Under the pieces are notes generated by a model, which saw only the letters and a list, made by a program, of their open reading frames with translations, did not search any database and had not been told where the DNA came from. Shown in pieces: positions 25,966 through 32,987 of a stretch of 64,000 nucleotides of DNA. The stretch is taken from positions 248,001 through 312,000 of the forward strand of contig NZ_JABUKC010000003.1 in the NCBI RefSeq assembly GCF_014595885.1. The letters run 5' to 3'. The stretch comes from Microcella alkalica (GTDB lineage Bacteria; Actinomycetota; Actinomycetes; Actinomycetales; Microbacteriaceae). The position numbers were made by a program, and so were the translations under genes. Numbering within the stretch: position 1 is the stretch's first letter; each line of letters opens with the position of its first letter.

Positions 25966-27173
25966 CCGCGACGCGCCCGCACCCTCCCCGCCCCCGTGTG
26001 ACGTGGTGGGATGCGGCCGTGCTCGGCGTCTCCGGGCTGCTCGCCGTGCTCCTGCTCGCGCAGACGAGCTCGGCGCCGCGCATCGCACTCGGCCTCACGG
26101 GCCTCGGCCTGCTCGTCGCCACGTGGCTCGTGCTCGGACGCCGCGGCCCGGCTTCGCCCACGGCCCCCGTCTTCGTCGTCGTCGCGGCGATCGCCGCGGG
26201 CGTCGCCGTCGCCGGGTACCCGACGCTGGCCATCGTGCAGGTCGTCGTCTACCCGATCGCGTGGGTCTACGCCGCGAACCTGCGGCGGGCCGTCGCGTTC
26301 AACGTCGTCGTCGCGACCTCGGTCGCCGTCGGGTTCCTCATCTCGCTCGGCACCGGCCCCGGCGCCCTCGCGCAGACCGGCCTCTCGACGGCGCTGTCGC
26401 TCGGCTTCAGCCTCGCCATGGGGCTGTGGATCACGCGCACGACCGAGCTCGGCGAGCGCAACGGCGCCCTGCTCGCCGAGCTGCAGGGCGCGCAGCAGCA
26501 GATCGCCGCCCTGCATCGAGAGGCCGGCGCCGCGGCCGAGCGCGAGCGCCTCGCGCGGGAGCTGCACGACACCATCGCGCAGGATCTCACGGGCCTCGTC
26601 ATGCTCGCTCAGCGCGCCCGCCGCAGCGGCGGCGACCCCGACGTGCTGGCCCTCATCGAGGACGTCGCGCGCGAGACCCTCGGCGAGACCCGCGCACTCG
26701 TCGCCGCCGGCACCGCCGTCGCGGGCGCGACCGCCGCCGAGAGCCCCGCCGAGGCCGCTGAGCGGCTCGACCTGGACGGCGCGCTCGACCGCCTCGCCGC
26801 GCGCTTCGAACGGGAGACCGGCGTCATCGTCGCCATCGCCCGGCCGGAGCCCGGGGAGGCGACCGGCCCCGGTCTGCCGCGTGACGTCGAGGTGGTCGTG
26901 CTGCGGTGCGCGCAGGAGGCGCTCGCCAACGCGCGCAAGCACGCCCGGGCATCCCGCATCGAGATCGCGGTCGGGCGCACGCCCGACGCGGTCACCCTGC
27001 GCGTCGCCGACGACGGCGTCGGCTTCGACCCCGCCACCGCGCGCGACGGCTTCGGGCTCGCCGGCATGCGCGACCGGCTCGCGCTCGTCGACGGCTCGCT
27101 GCGCGTCGACAGCGCGCCAGGGCGCGGCACCGTGCTCGGCGTGCGGGTGCCCGTCGCGGGGGTCGCCGCGTGA
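25962..27173 (+). CDS. NarL-partner sensor histidine kinase
   Basis: A 403-aa kinase. Five or six membrane helices (about 18-160) make a membrane-embedded sensor with little outside, as in intramembrane-sensing kinases linked to ABC exporters. A coiled linker then leads to the HisKA_3 site in ARELHDTIAQDLTGLV and an ATPase domain (CAQEALANARKHA, DDGVGFDP). The GTG at 25962 overlaps the permease stop. Confidence 0.9.
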   Translation: MTATRPHPPRPRVTWWDAAVLGVSGLLAVLLLAQTSSAPRIALGLTGLGLLVATWLVLGRRGPASPTAPVFVVVAAIAAGVAVAGYPTLAIVQVVVYPIAWVYAANLRRAVAFNVVVATSVAVGFLISLGTGPGALAQTGLSTALSLGFSLAMGLWITRTTELGERNGALLAELQGAQQQIAALHREAGAAAERERLARELHDTIAQDLTGLVMLAQRARRSGGDPDVLALIEDVARETLGETRALVAAGTAVAGATAAESPAEAAERLDLDGALDRLAARFERETGVIVAIARPEPGEATGPGLPRDVEVVVLRCAQEALANARKHARASRIEIAVGRTPDAVTLRVADDGVGFDPATARDGFGLAGMRDRLALVDGSLRVDSAPGRGTVLGVRVPVAGVAA

Positions 27174-27787
27174 TCCGCGTGCTCGTGGCCGACGACCACG
27201 CCGTCGTGCGCGCCGGCATCGTCGCCCTGCTCGACGAGCACGACGACATCGACGTCGTCGGGCAGGCCGCCGACGGGCTGGCCGCCGTCGAGGAGGCGCG
27301 GCGACTGCGCCCCGATCTCGTCGTCATGGACGTGCGGATGCCCGGCGCGACGGGCGACGAGGCGACGGCGCGGATCCGAGCCGAGCTGCCGGGCACGCGC
27401 GTGCTCATCCTCACCACGTACGAGACCGACGCGACCATCCTCGCCGCCATCGAGGCGGGCGCGAGCGGCTACCTCCTGAAAGCCGCGCCCGCCGATGAGA
27501 TCGTCGAGGGCGTGCGCTCCGTCGCGCGAGGCGAGACCGCCCTCTCGCCCGCGATCGCCGCGCAGCTCGTCGCCCGACTGCGCGCCCCCGCCCCCGTCGA
27601 GCTGACAGCCCGCGAACTCGACGTGCTGCGCCTCGTCGCCGCCGGATGCTCGAATCGCGTCATCGGCGAGCGCCTGTTCATCGGCGAGGCGACCGTGAAG
27701 AGCCACCTGCTGAAGGCCTTCGAGAAGCTCGGCGTGCACGACCGCACGCGCGCGGTGACCCTCGCCATGGAGCGCGGGCTGCTCTAG
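27170..27787 (+). CDS. NarL/LuxR-family response regulator (ABC-linked)
   Basis: A 205-aa regulator from the GTG at 27170, which overlaps the kinase stop. The receiver starts IRVLVADDHAVVRAGI, with the phosphoacceptor in LVVMDVRMPGATGDE (about D54). The LuxR domain covers about 140-202 (LTARELDVLRLVAAGCSNRVIGERL). It most likely activates its own operon with the exporter. Confidence 0.94.
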   Translation: MIRVLVADDHAVVRAGIVALLDEHDDIDVVGQAADGLAAVEEARRLRPDLVVMDVRMPGATGDEATARIRAELPGTRVLILTTYETDATILAAIEAGASGYLLKAAPADEIVEGVRSVARGETALSPAIAAQLVARLRAPAPVELTARELDVLRLVAAGCSNRVIGERLFIGEATVKSHLLKAFEKLGVHDRTRAVTLAMERGLL

Positions 27788-27796
27788 ACCGCGGGC

Positions 27797-28918
27797 CTAC
27801 AACTCCAGGTTCACGAACACCGGTTCGGGGTGCAGCACGACCCCGAACTCGCTCATCACCCGCGTCTGGATGTACCGCGCGAGCTGCGACACCTCCGCCG
27901 CCGTCGCCCCGCCGGTGTTGATGAGCGCGAGCGTGTGCTTCTTCGACACCGCCGCGCGCGAGCCCGGCAGGGCGAAGCCCCGCCCGATGCCCGAGCGCTC
28001 GATGAGCCAGGCGGCGCTGAGCTTCACCTCGCGCGGGGACTGCTGCGGCGGCATCGCGGGCTCGGCGCCGAGCGGCACGGCGAGCGCCGGGGGCTCGGGG
28101 GCGAGCGGCCAGCGCGGAGCATCCGACGGCAGCGACCGGGCGAAGCTCTCGCTCACGATCGGATTCGTGAAGAACGAGCCGGCGCTCACCGAGTTGGGGT
28201 CGGCGTCGTCGAGCACCATGCCCTTGCCCGCCCGCAGCGCGAGCACCGCGGCGCGTACGCCGACGAGCGGCGCGCGCTCGCCGATCGCGACGCCGAGCGC
28301 CTCGGCGAGCTGGGCGTACTGCACGGGCCGGCTGCGGGCATCCGCGTTTTGCTCGAGGGCGAGGTCGACGCTGAGCACGACGGCGCGGGTGCCGCCGTGC
28401 TTGAGCACGCTCGTGCGGTAGCCGAGCTTGAGCTCAGGCGCCGGGATCACCCGCCGCTCGCCGTCGTCGTCGAGCACCTCGACGGCGATGAGGCTCTCGG
28501 CGACCTCCTGCCCGTAGGCGCCGATGTTCTGGATCGGGGCCGCGCCCGTCGAGCCGGGGATGCCCGACATCGCCTCGAGCCCCGCCCATCCGTTCTCGAC
28601 GGTGAGGGCCACGAGCGCGTCCCAGTCCTCGCCCGCCTGCACCCTGATCCGCACCGGCCGACTCGAGCCGGGCGCGTCGGGCAGTCGCTCGACGCCGCGC
28701 GTGAGGATGCGGATGACCGAGCCGTCGACGCCGGCGTCGCCGACGACGACGTTCGAGCCCCCGCCGAGCACCATCCAGTCGTCGCCGGAGGCCTCCGCCT
28801 CGCGCACCGCCGCGACGAGCTCGTCGGTCGTCGTCGCCTCGACGAAGCGCGCAGCGGGGCCGCCGACGCGCAGCGTCGTGTGAGCGGAGAGCGGCTCGTG
28901 CTCGCGGATCGTCGGCAT
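27797..28918 (-). CDS. murB: UDP-N-acetylmuramate dehydrogenase
   Basis: Reduces UDP-GlcNAc-enolpyruvate to UDP-MurNAc in peptidoglycan synthesis. The 373-aa FAD enzyme has TTLRVGGPAARFVEA at the N-terminus, the flavin-binding VLGGGSNVVVGD and PGSTGAAPIQNIGAYGQE stretches, and SVSAGSFFTNPIV, whose Ser donates the proton. Length is on the high side because of an insert near 285-305. It converges on the response regulator with 9 bp between, and is followed upstream by two MaoC-like genes. Confidence 0.95.
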   Translation of the reverse strand: MPTIREHEPLSAHTTLRVGGPAARFVEATTTDELVAAVREAEASGDDWMVLGGGSNVVVGDAGVDGSVIRILTRGVERLPDAPGSSRPVRIRVQAGEDWDALVALTVENGWAGLEAMSGIPGSTGAAPIQNIGAYGQEVAESLIAVEVLDDDGERRVIPAPELKLGYRTSVLKHGGTRAVVLSVDLALEQNADARSRPVQYAQLAEALGVAIGERAPLVGVRAAVLALRAGKGMVLDDADPNSVSAGSFFTNPIVSESFARSLPSDAPRWPLAPEPPALAVPLGAEPAMPPQQSPREVKLSAAWLIERSGIGRGFALPGSRAAVSKKHTLALINTGGATAAEVSQLARYIQTRVMSEFGVVLHPEPVFVNLEL

Positions 28919-28923
28919 GGCGG

Positions 28924-29337
28924 CTACAGCGCGGTGACGCGCACCTGCGCCTTGCCGAGCACGGTCTGCCCGTCGACGCTCACGGTGAGGTCGATGCGCC
29001 CGCCGGTCTCGTCGACCGCGCCGACCGTCGCGACGACGGTCACCGTGGCGCCGTCAACGGGATCGACGACGATGGGGCGCGTGAACCGCACCTGGTAGTC
29101 GCTGACCCAGCCGCGGGCATCCAGCCAGTCGACGACCGGCTGCACGGCGAAACCCATCGTGAGCATGCCGTGGGCGAGCACGCCCGGCAGACCGACCGAC
29201 GCGGCGACGTCATCGCGATAGTGGATGGGGTTGAAGTCGCCGCTCGCACCGGCGTAGCGCACGAGGGTGTCGCGGCTGATCGCGTAGGTGCGCTCGGCGA
29301 CGACCTGGCCGACCTCGAGCTCGAGTGCACCGCTCAT
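28924..29337 (-). CDS. MaoC-like dehydratase subunit, HadB type
   Basis: A 137-aa hot-dog-fold protein. The hydratase site is intact: D34 and H39 in ASGDFNPIHY, followed by GVLAHGMLT. In actinobacteria such a subunit pairs with a HadA-like partner to dehydrate 3-hydroxyacyl-ACP. The partner gene lies directly upstream with a 4-bp overlap. In an organism without mycolic acids the pair probably serves ordinary fatty acid elongation. Confidence 0.85.
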   Translation of the reverse strand: MSGALELEVGQVVAERTYAISRDTLVRYAGASGDFNPIHYRDDVAASVGLPGVLAHGMLTMGFAVQPVVDWLDARGWVSDYQVRFTRPIVVDPVDGATVTVVATVGAVDETGGRIDLTVSVDGQTVLGKAQVRVTAL

Positions 29338-29783
29338 GCGTCCTCCCCCCGCACGACGAGGGTCGAGACGCTCGTGACGACGTGCGCGCCGTCGGCGTCG
29401 ACCATGCTCGTCTCGCTGGTAATCATGCTGTTGCCGCCGAGCGTCTTGATGCTCGTCACGCGCAGCGTCGCCGTGAGCTCGTCGCCCGCGACGATCGGGC
29501 GCGAGTAGCTGAAGCGCTGGTCGCCGTGCACGACGCGGCTGAAGTCGATGCCCGCATCGGGCTCGGCGAGCAGCTGCTGCAGCGTGGCCTCGGCGACGAC
29601 GATCGGGAAGGTCGGCGGCGCCACGACGTCGGCGAAGCCGGCGGCGCGCGCGGCCTCCGGGTCGTGGTGCAGAGCGGCCGTGGCGAGCACGGCGCGCGCG
29701 AACTCGCGCACCTTCTCGCGCCCCACCAGATAGGGCGCGACGGGCGCGAACGCGCGCTCGGTAAGAGCGGGGTTCACGGGCAC
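29334..29783 (-). CDS. MaoC-like dehydratase subunit, HadA type (MaoC N-terminal family)
   Basis: A 149-aa hot-dog-fold partner of the HadB-type subunit. It carries DVVAPPTFPIVVAEATLQQLL and RVVHGDQRFSYSRPI typical of the substrate-binding half and lacks the D-x-x-x-x-H catalytic motif. The obligate partner just downstream supplies that site. The ATG at 29783 has no long leader, and the stop overlaps the next start. Confidence 0.85.
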   Translation of the reverse strand: MPVNPALTERAFAPVAPYLVGREKVREFARAVLATAALHHDPEAARAAGFADVVAPPTFPIVVAEATLQQLLAEPDAGIDFSRVVHGDQRFSYSRPIVAGDELTATLRVTSIKTLGGNSMITSETSMVDADGAHVVTSVSTLVVRGEDA

Positions 29784-29803
29784 CGAGCCAGTCTAGGCGG
29801 GGC

Positions 29804-30688
29804 TCAGTACAGCGTCTCGCCGAGCAGTCGGTCGAGCATCTCGCGCCCCTGCGCGGCGAAGGCCGCGTCGTCGTGCTCGAGCGCCCAGGCGATCGTGGCG
29901 ACCGCCTGCACGGCGTGGAAGCAGTGCAGGACCGCCTCGTCGCGCGCGTCGGGGCGGCGGCCGTAGCCGTCGAGGAACACCTCGCGCAGCAGCGGGGCGT
30001 CGAGCCACTCGCGCTGCTCGAGGCGGAACAGGTCGACCGCCCACGGCTCGAACTCGACGGCGGCGAAGTCGATGAGGCGCACGTGCTCGTCGGGGCCGAG
30101 CATCCAGTTGCGCGGGGAGTTGTCGCGATGGGCCGGCACCAGCGGCAGCGGCCCGAGGTCGAGCGAGCCAGCCGCGATGCGCTCGGCGATGTCGAGCTCG
30201 GCCTCGGTCACGGCGTCACCGACCCGGTCTGCCCAGTACGCGAACTTCGCCATCAGGGTGTCGCCGAAGTGGTCGTTGACGACGGCCGGCGTCGAATCGT
30301 GCAGGCGCCGCAGCACCTCGCCCGCGCGACGATGCACGGCCGGGTCGTGGGCCGCCTCCGTGCCGTCGACGACCTCACCGGGCACGCGCGAGACGATCAG
30401 CAGCTGCAGCCGATCGTCGCTCGCGACCAAGCGCGGGGCGTCGCCGCCGAGCGCGGGCACGTACCGCTGGTACGCCTCGAGCTCGCGGTGGTAGTTGCGG
30501 CCGCCGCGGTGCCACTTCACGATCGCGTGCTCGTCGCCGCGCGTGCGCACCTCGACCACGCGGGCCTCGCCGTGCGGCCACGACCGGTCGATAACGACCT
30601 CGACGGGCCCGAGCACGCGGGTGACGCGGTCGAGCGCCTCCGCGTCGGAGGCGAGCTCGGCGACGGCGCTGTCGGGGATGCGGTACAC
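29804..30688 (-). CDS. Aminoglycoside phosphotransferase-fold kinase (substrate unknown)
   Basis: A 294-aa APH/choline-kinase-fold protein. The catalytic loop is PAHRDNSPRNWML (Asp base and the Asn ligand present) and the metal motif is LIDFA, where Ala replaces the usual Glu or Gly. The nucleotide-binding Lys lies in HAIVKWHRGG. Such kinases phosphorylate small molecules, sugars or antibiotics, and a resistance role is not implied. It is 20 bp upstream of the HadA-type gene. The terminator after the 27-aa peptide gene separates it from that unit. Confidence 0.75.
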   Translation of the reverse strand: MYRIPDSAVAELASDAEALDRVTRVLGPVEVVIDRSWPHGEARVVEVRTRGDEHAIVKWHRGGRNYHRELEAYQRYVPALGGDAPRLVASDDRLQLLIVSRVPGEVVDGTEAAHDPAVHRRAGEVLRRLHDSTPAVVNDHFGDTLMAKFAYWADRVGDAVTEAELDIAERIAAGSLDLGPLPLVPAHRDNSPRNWMLGPDEHVRLIDFAAVEFEPWAVDLFRLEQREWLDAPLLREVFLDGYGRRPDARDEAVLHCFHAVQAVATIAWALEHDDAAFAAQGREMLDRLLGETLY

Positions 30689-30725
30689 GGGGTCCCTCCG
30701 GTGGGGCGGCGCTGCGCTGCGGCGG

Positions 30726-30753
30726 GTCAGGGGAGTCGAGTCAGGGGAGTCGA
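30726..30753. repeat. Two tandem 14-bp repeats
   Basis: GTCAGGGGAGTCGA occurs twice head to tail in the gap between the kinase start and the peptide-gene terminator. It is probably a replication-slippage product without known function. Confidence 0.8.
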
Positions 30754-30760
30754 GAACGGA

Positions 30761-30797
30761 CGAAGCCCCGGTCGCCGTGTGGCGCCCCGGGGCTTCG
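30761..30797 (-). terminator. Terminator of the 27-aa peptide gene
   Basis: A perfect 11-bp stem CGAAGCCCCGG/CCGGGGCTTCG with a 15-nt loop starts 19 bp after the peptide stop on the minus strand. It ends a transcript of about 180 nt. Confidence 0.7.
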
Positions 30798-30816
30798 TGA
30801 AGTCACTGACCGATGA

Positions 30817-30900
30817 CTACTGGCAGCTCTCGCACTGCAGCAGGTCCATCGGGTCGACGGGCACCGCGTAGCCGCCGACGGTCTCGTTGTCGTTGTCCAT
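30817..30900 (-). CDS. Unrecognised 27-aa peptide ending in Cys-Glu-Ser-Cys-Gln
   Basis: A very short gene, too small for routine gene calling. ATG at 30900 follows a consensus AGGAGG by seven bases. The 27 residues fall in two parts: an acidic head MDNDNETVGG and a tail YAVPVDPMDLLQ-CESCQ. The C-x-x-C at the very end could bind zinc or a cluster, form a disulfide, or be modified. Gly-Gly before the tail recalls peptide-leader cleavage sites, which is speculation. No maturation enzyme is evident nearby. The case for expression is strong: a near-consensus promoter overlapped by a palindrome lies 51 bp upstream and a terminator directly downstream. I do not know the family. Confidence 0.72.
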   Translation of the reverse strand: MDNDNETVGGYAVPVDPMDLLQCESCQ

Positions 30901-30950
30901 GTGCGGACCTCCTGTCGAATCTGTGGCCGGCTTCCCGCCGGTGGAGCATC

Positions 30951-30984
30951 ACTATATAACGGGAATGACAGGGATGTCATTCCC
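30951..30984 (-). promoter_or_regulatory. Promoter and palindromic operator of the 27-aa peptide gene
   Basis: On the minus strand ATGACA (30975-30980) and TATAGT (30951-30956) are separated by 18 bp, five of six matches in each box, which is rare in this G+C-rich sequence. GGGAATGACA and its exact complement TGTCATTCCC (30961-30984, 4-bp spacer) cover the -35 box and spacer. A bound repressor would block polymerase. The cognate regulator is unknown. Confidence 0.7.
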
Positions 30985-31083
30985 CCAGATCTAGTGTTTC
31001 GGCGTGTCGCGCCCTTTTCTCGCGGATGCTCGGCGCGCGCCGCGCACGGGCCCCACCGAGCCCGCCCCGCGTAGCCTGGGCTC

Positions 31084-31743
31084 ATGCGCCTCTGGCCCCG
31101 CCGCGCCCGCCCCGAGCGGCCGCCCCGGCCCGCGCCCGCGCGCCCCTACGAGTCGCTCGACAACCTCGAGCACCTCGTCGACGAGGGATACCTCGTGGCC
31201 GCCGCCGCGATGCGCCTGTCGACGAAGAACGGCATCATCCTGACCACCCTGCGCGACGGCGGCTCGTGGAACGAGGCCGCCGCCATCGAGCTCACCCGCC
31301 AGGCGGCCGACACGCTCATCGCCGAGCTCACCGAGACGGCCGCGCGCCTCACGCGCGAGAGCGAGCGCGCCGCACCCCTCGACCTCGCCCTGCTCGACGC
31401 ATCGGACGAGCCAGGGGGGCGCCGGCCGAGCCGCACCGAGCGCGCCCGCCTGCGCCGCGAGCGCCGCCGGCTGGAGCGCCAGCGCGAGGAGGCCGAACGG
31501 CTCGTCGCCCGCACCCGCACCGTGCTCGGCGTCATCGACCGCGTGAAGGCGGCCCGCGACGATGACGAGCAGCTGCGCCAGATCGCCCTGCGCGCCCGCG
31601 ACGACACCCTCGCCGAGCTCGTGCAGGCCCGGCTCATCCCGCGCGCGACGAAGGTGCGCCAGACGGAGGAGCAGCAGCGCGAGGCCATCGCGGGCGTCAA
31701 GGCCGACCTCGCGCGGCTGCTCGAGGAGCGCACGGGCTACTGA
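31084..31743 (+). CDS. Hypothetical charged helical protein
   Basis: A 219-aa protein that I do not recognise. A Pro/Arg-rich head (1-25) is followed by YESLDNLEHLVDEGYLVAAA and a mostly helical body rich in Arg, Glu and Ala. A likely coiled coil (about 118-150, RERRRLERQREEAERLVA) is included, and there is a second helical stretch near 155-215. No membrane segment or enzyme motif is visible, so a cytoplasmic structural or regulatory role is conceivable. It starts about 100 bp from the palindrome of the divergent peptide gene, so the two might share regulation. Confidence 0.75.
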   Translation: MRLWPRRARPERPPRPAPARPYESLDNLEHLVDEGYLVAAAAMRLSTKNGIILTTLRDGGSWNEAAAIELTRQAADTLIAELTETAARLTRESERAAPLDLALLDASDEPGGRRPSRTERARLRRERRRLERQREEAERLVARTRTVLGVIDRVKAARDDDEQLRQIALRARDDTLAELVQARLIPRATKVRQTEEQQREAIAGVKADLARLLEERTGY

Positions 31744-31810
31744 GCCGCGCGCCGGCTGCTGAGCCGCGCGCCGCACCGACCCGCACGCGGCCCCGGCTAG
31801 CATCGCGCTC

Positions 31811-32443
31811 GTGACCGTCACCGAGGCCCTCTGGCAGTTCGCGCTCGTCGCCGCGCTGCTCACGATCACCCCCGGCATGGATTCCGCGCTCGTGCTGCAC
31901 GCCGCCATCCGCCACGGGCGCGGCCCGGCGTTCGCCGCCGGCGCCGGCATCTGCGTCGGCGCCCTCATCTGGGGTGTCGCCGCAGCACTCGGGCTCTCGG
32001 CGCTCTTCGCCGTCTCGGCCGTCGCCTTCACGGTGCTCAAGGTCGTCGGCGCGCTGTACCTCATCTTCTTGGGGGCACGGATGCTCTGGGCGGCCTTCCG
32101 CGCCGGCCCCGCCCACGACGCGACCGTCGCGATCGCGGCACCGGGCATCCGCGCCGCCGCCGTGAAAGGGCTGCTCACGACGCTGCTGAACCCCAAGGTC
32201 GCGGTGTTCTACGTGGCGGTGCTGCCGGCGTTCCTGCCCGAGGGCGTGCCGACCGCGCTGTTCGGAGCGCTATTGGCGAGCATCCACGCCCTCGAGAGCA
32301 TCGTGTGGTTCACGGTGCTCATCCTCGGCGCGCAGGCGCTGCGGCGCTGGATGGCGAAGGCGTCGACGCAGCGCGGCATCGACGTGGTGACGGGGCTCGC
32401 GTTCGTCGGCTTCGGCGCGGCGCTCGCGTTCACCGAGCAGTAG
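31811..32443 (+). CDS. LysE-family amino acid exporter
   Basis: A 210-aa membrane protein with six predicted helices. The family mark TPGMDSALVLHAAIRHGRGPAFAAGAG sits after the first helix, and LLTTLLNPKVAVFYVAVLPAFL follows the third. The family exports basic or neutral amino acids and derivatives, homoserine lactones among them. The substrate is not evident here. The GTG at 31811 is 68 bp after the preceding stop. Confidence 0.9.
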   Translation: MTVTEALWQFALVAALLTITPGMDSALVLHAAIRHGRGPAFAAGAGICVGALIWGVAAALGLSALFAVSAVAFTVLKVVGALYLIFLGARMLWAAFRAGPAHDATVAIAAPGIRAAAVKGLLTTLLNPKVAVFYVAVLPAFLPEGVPTALFGALLASIHALESIVWFTVLILGAQALRRWMAKASTQRGIDVVTGLAFVGFGAALAFTEQ

Positions 32444-32503
32444 CGGCGCCGGGCACTGGTCGCGCCCGCGTCCCGCACCCGCGCGGGCAGTCGCACCCTC
32501 CGT

Positions 32504-32550
32504 ACACCACACGGTTCACGGCACACACTGCGCTCGGGGGCGTGTGGTGT
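32504..32550. other. Long-looped inverted repeat in gene-free stretch 32444-32714
   Basis: ACACCACACG and CGTGTGGTGT are exact complements 27 bp apart. It may be the lysE terminator. In the rest of this 271-bp stretch I see no gene. It ends at tRNA-Met. Confidence 0.55.
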
Positions 32551-32714
32551 GCCCGAAACAGTGGTGAGTGTCGCGGCGCGCGTGCGACTCGCGCGGCGCG
32601 GTCGGCACGTGGGCGCCGACCGCTAGGCAGGCACCGCGGGCCAGGCAACGCAGTACGGAGCGCGCCGCGCGCAACAACGGCGAGCGCCGCCGAGCGACAC
32701 GAGAGAAGAAGCTG

Positions 32715-32788
32715 TAGCGAGGGCGGGACTCGAACCCGCGACACCACGATTATGAGCCGTGTGCTCTAACCACCTGAGCTACCCCGCC
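32715..32788 (-). tRNA. tRNA-Met, elongator type (anticodon CAT)
   Basis: 74 nt. The acceptor stem GGCGGGG/CCTCGCT has two G-T pairs, and the discriminator is A. The anticodon arm CACGG-CTCATAA-TCGTG lacks the three G-C pairs of initiator tRNA, so this is elongator Met. A lysidine-modified tRNA-Ile is the alternative. Confidence 0.92.
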
Positions 32789-32821
32789 GGGCAGGACGCC
32801 CGCGCGCGGCGGGAGTTCCAG

Positions 32822-32893
<72 letters not shown>

Positions 32894-32987
32894 GCTGCCC
32901 CGGCCGTACGGGCCCGGGGCACCAGAGAAGATTAGCACCCGCGACGGCGGGGGTCGAAACGGCCGGGGAGGCCCTCGACTGCGCGCG

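Noticed and set aside
29804-30688. Antibiotic resistance kinase
   Set aside because: Only the fold is supported. The metal motif is DFA and there is no resistance-gene context or mobile element.
30817-30900. Mycofactocin-type precursor identity for the 27-aa peptide
   Set aside because: It lacks the C-terminal Val-Tyr core, and no radical-SAM or MftB-like gene is nearby.
30961-30984. Zur or IdeR box
   Set aside because: The arms GGGAATGACA/TGTCATTCCC do not fit the actinobacterial consensus of either metal regulator, so no metal assignment is made.
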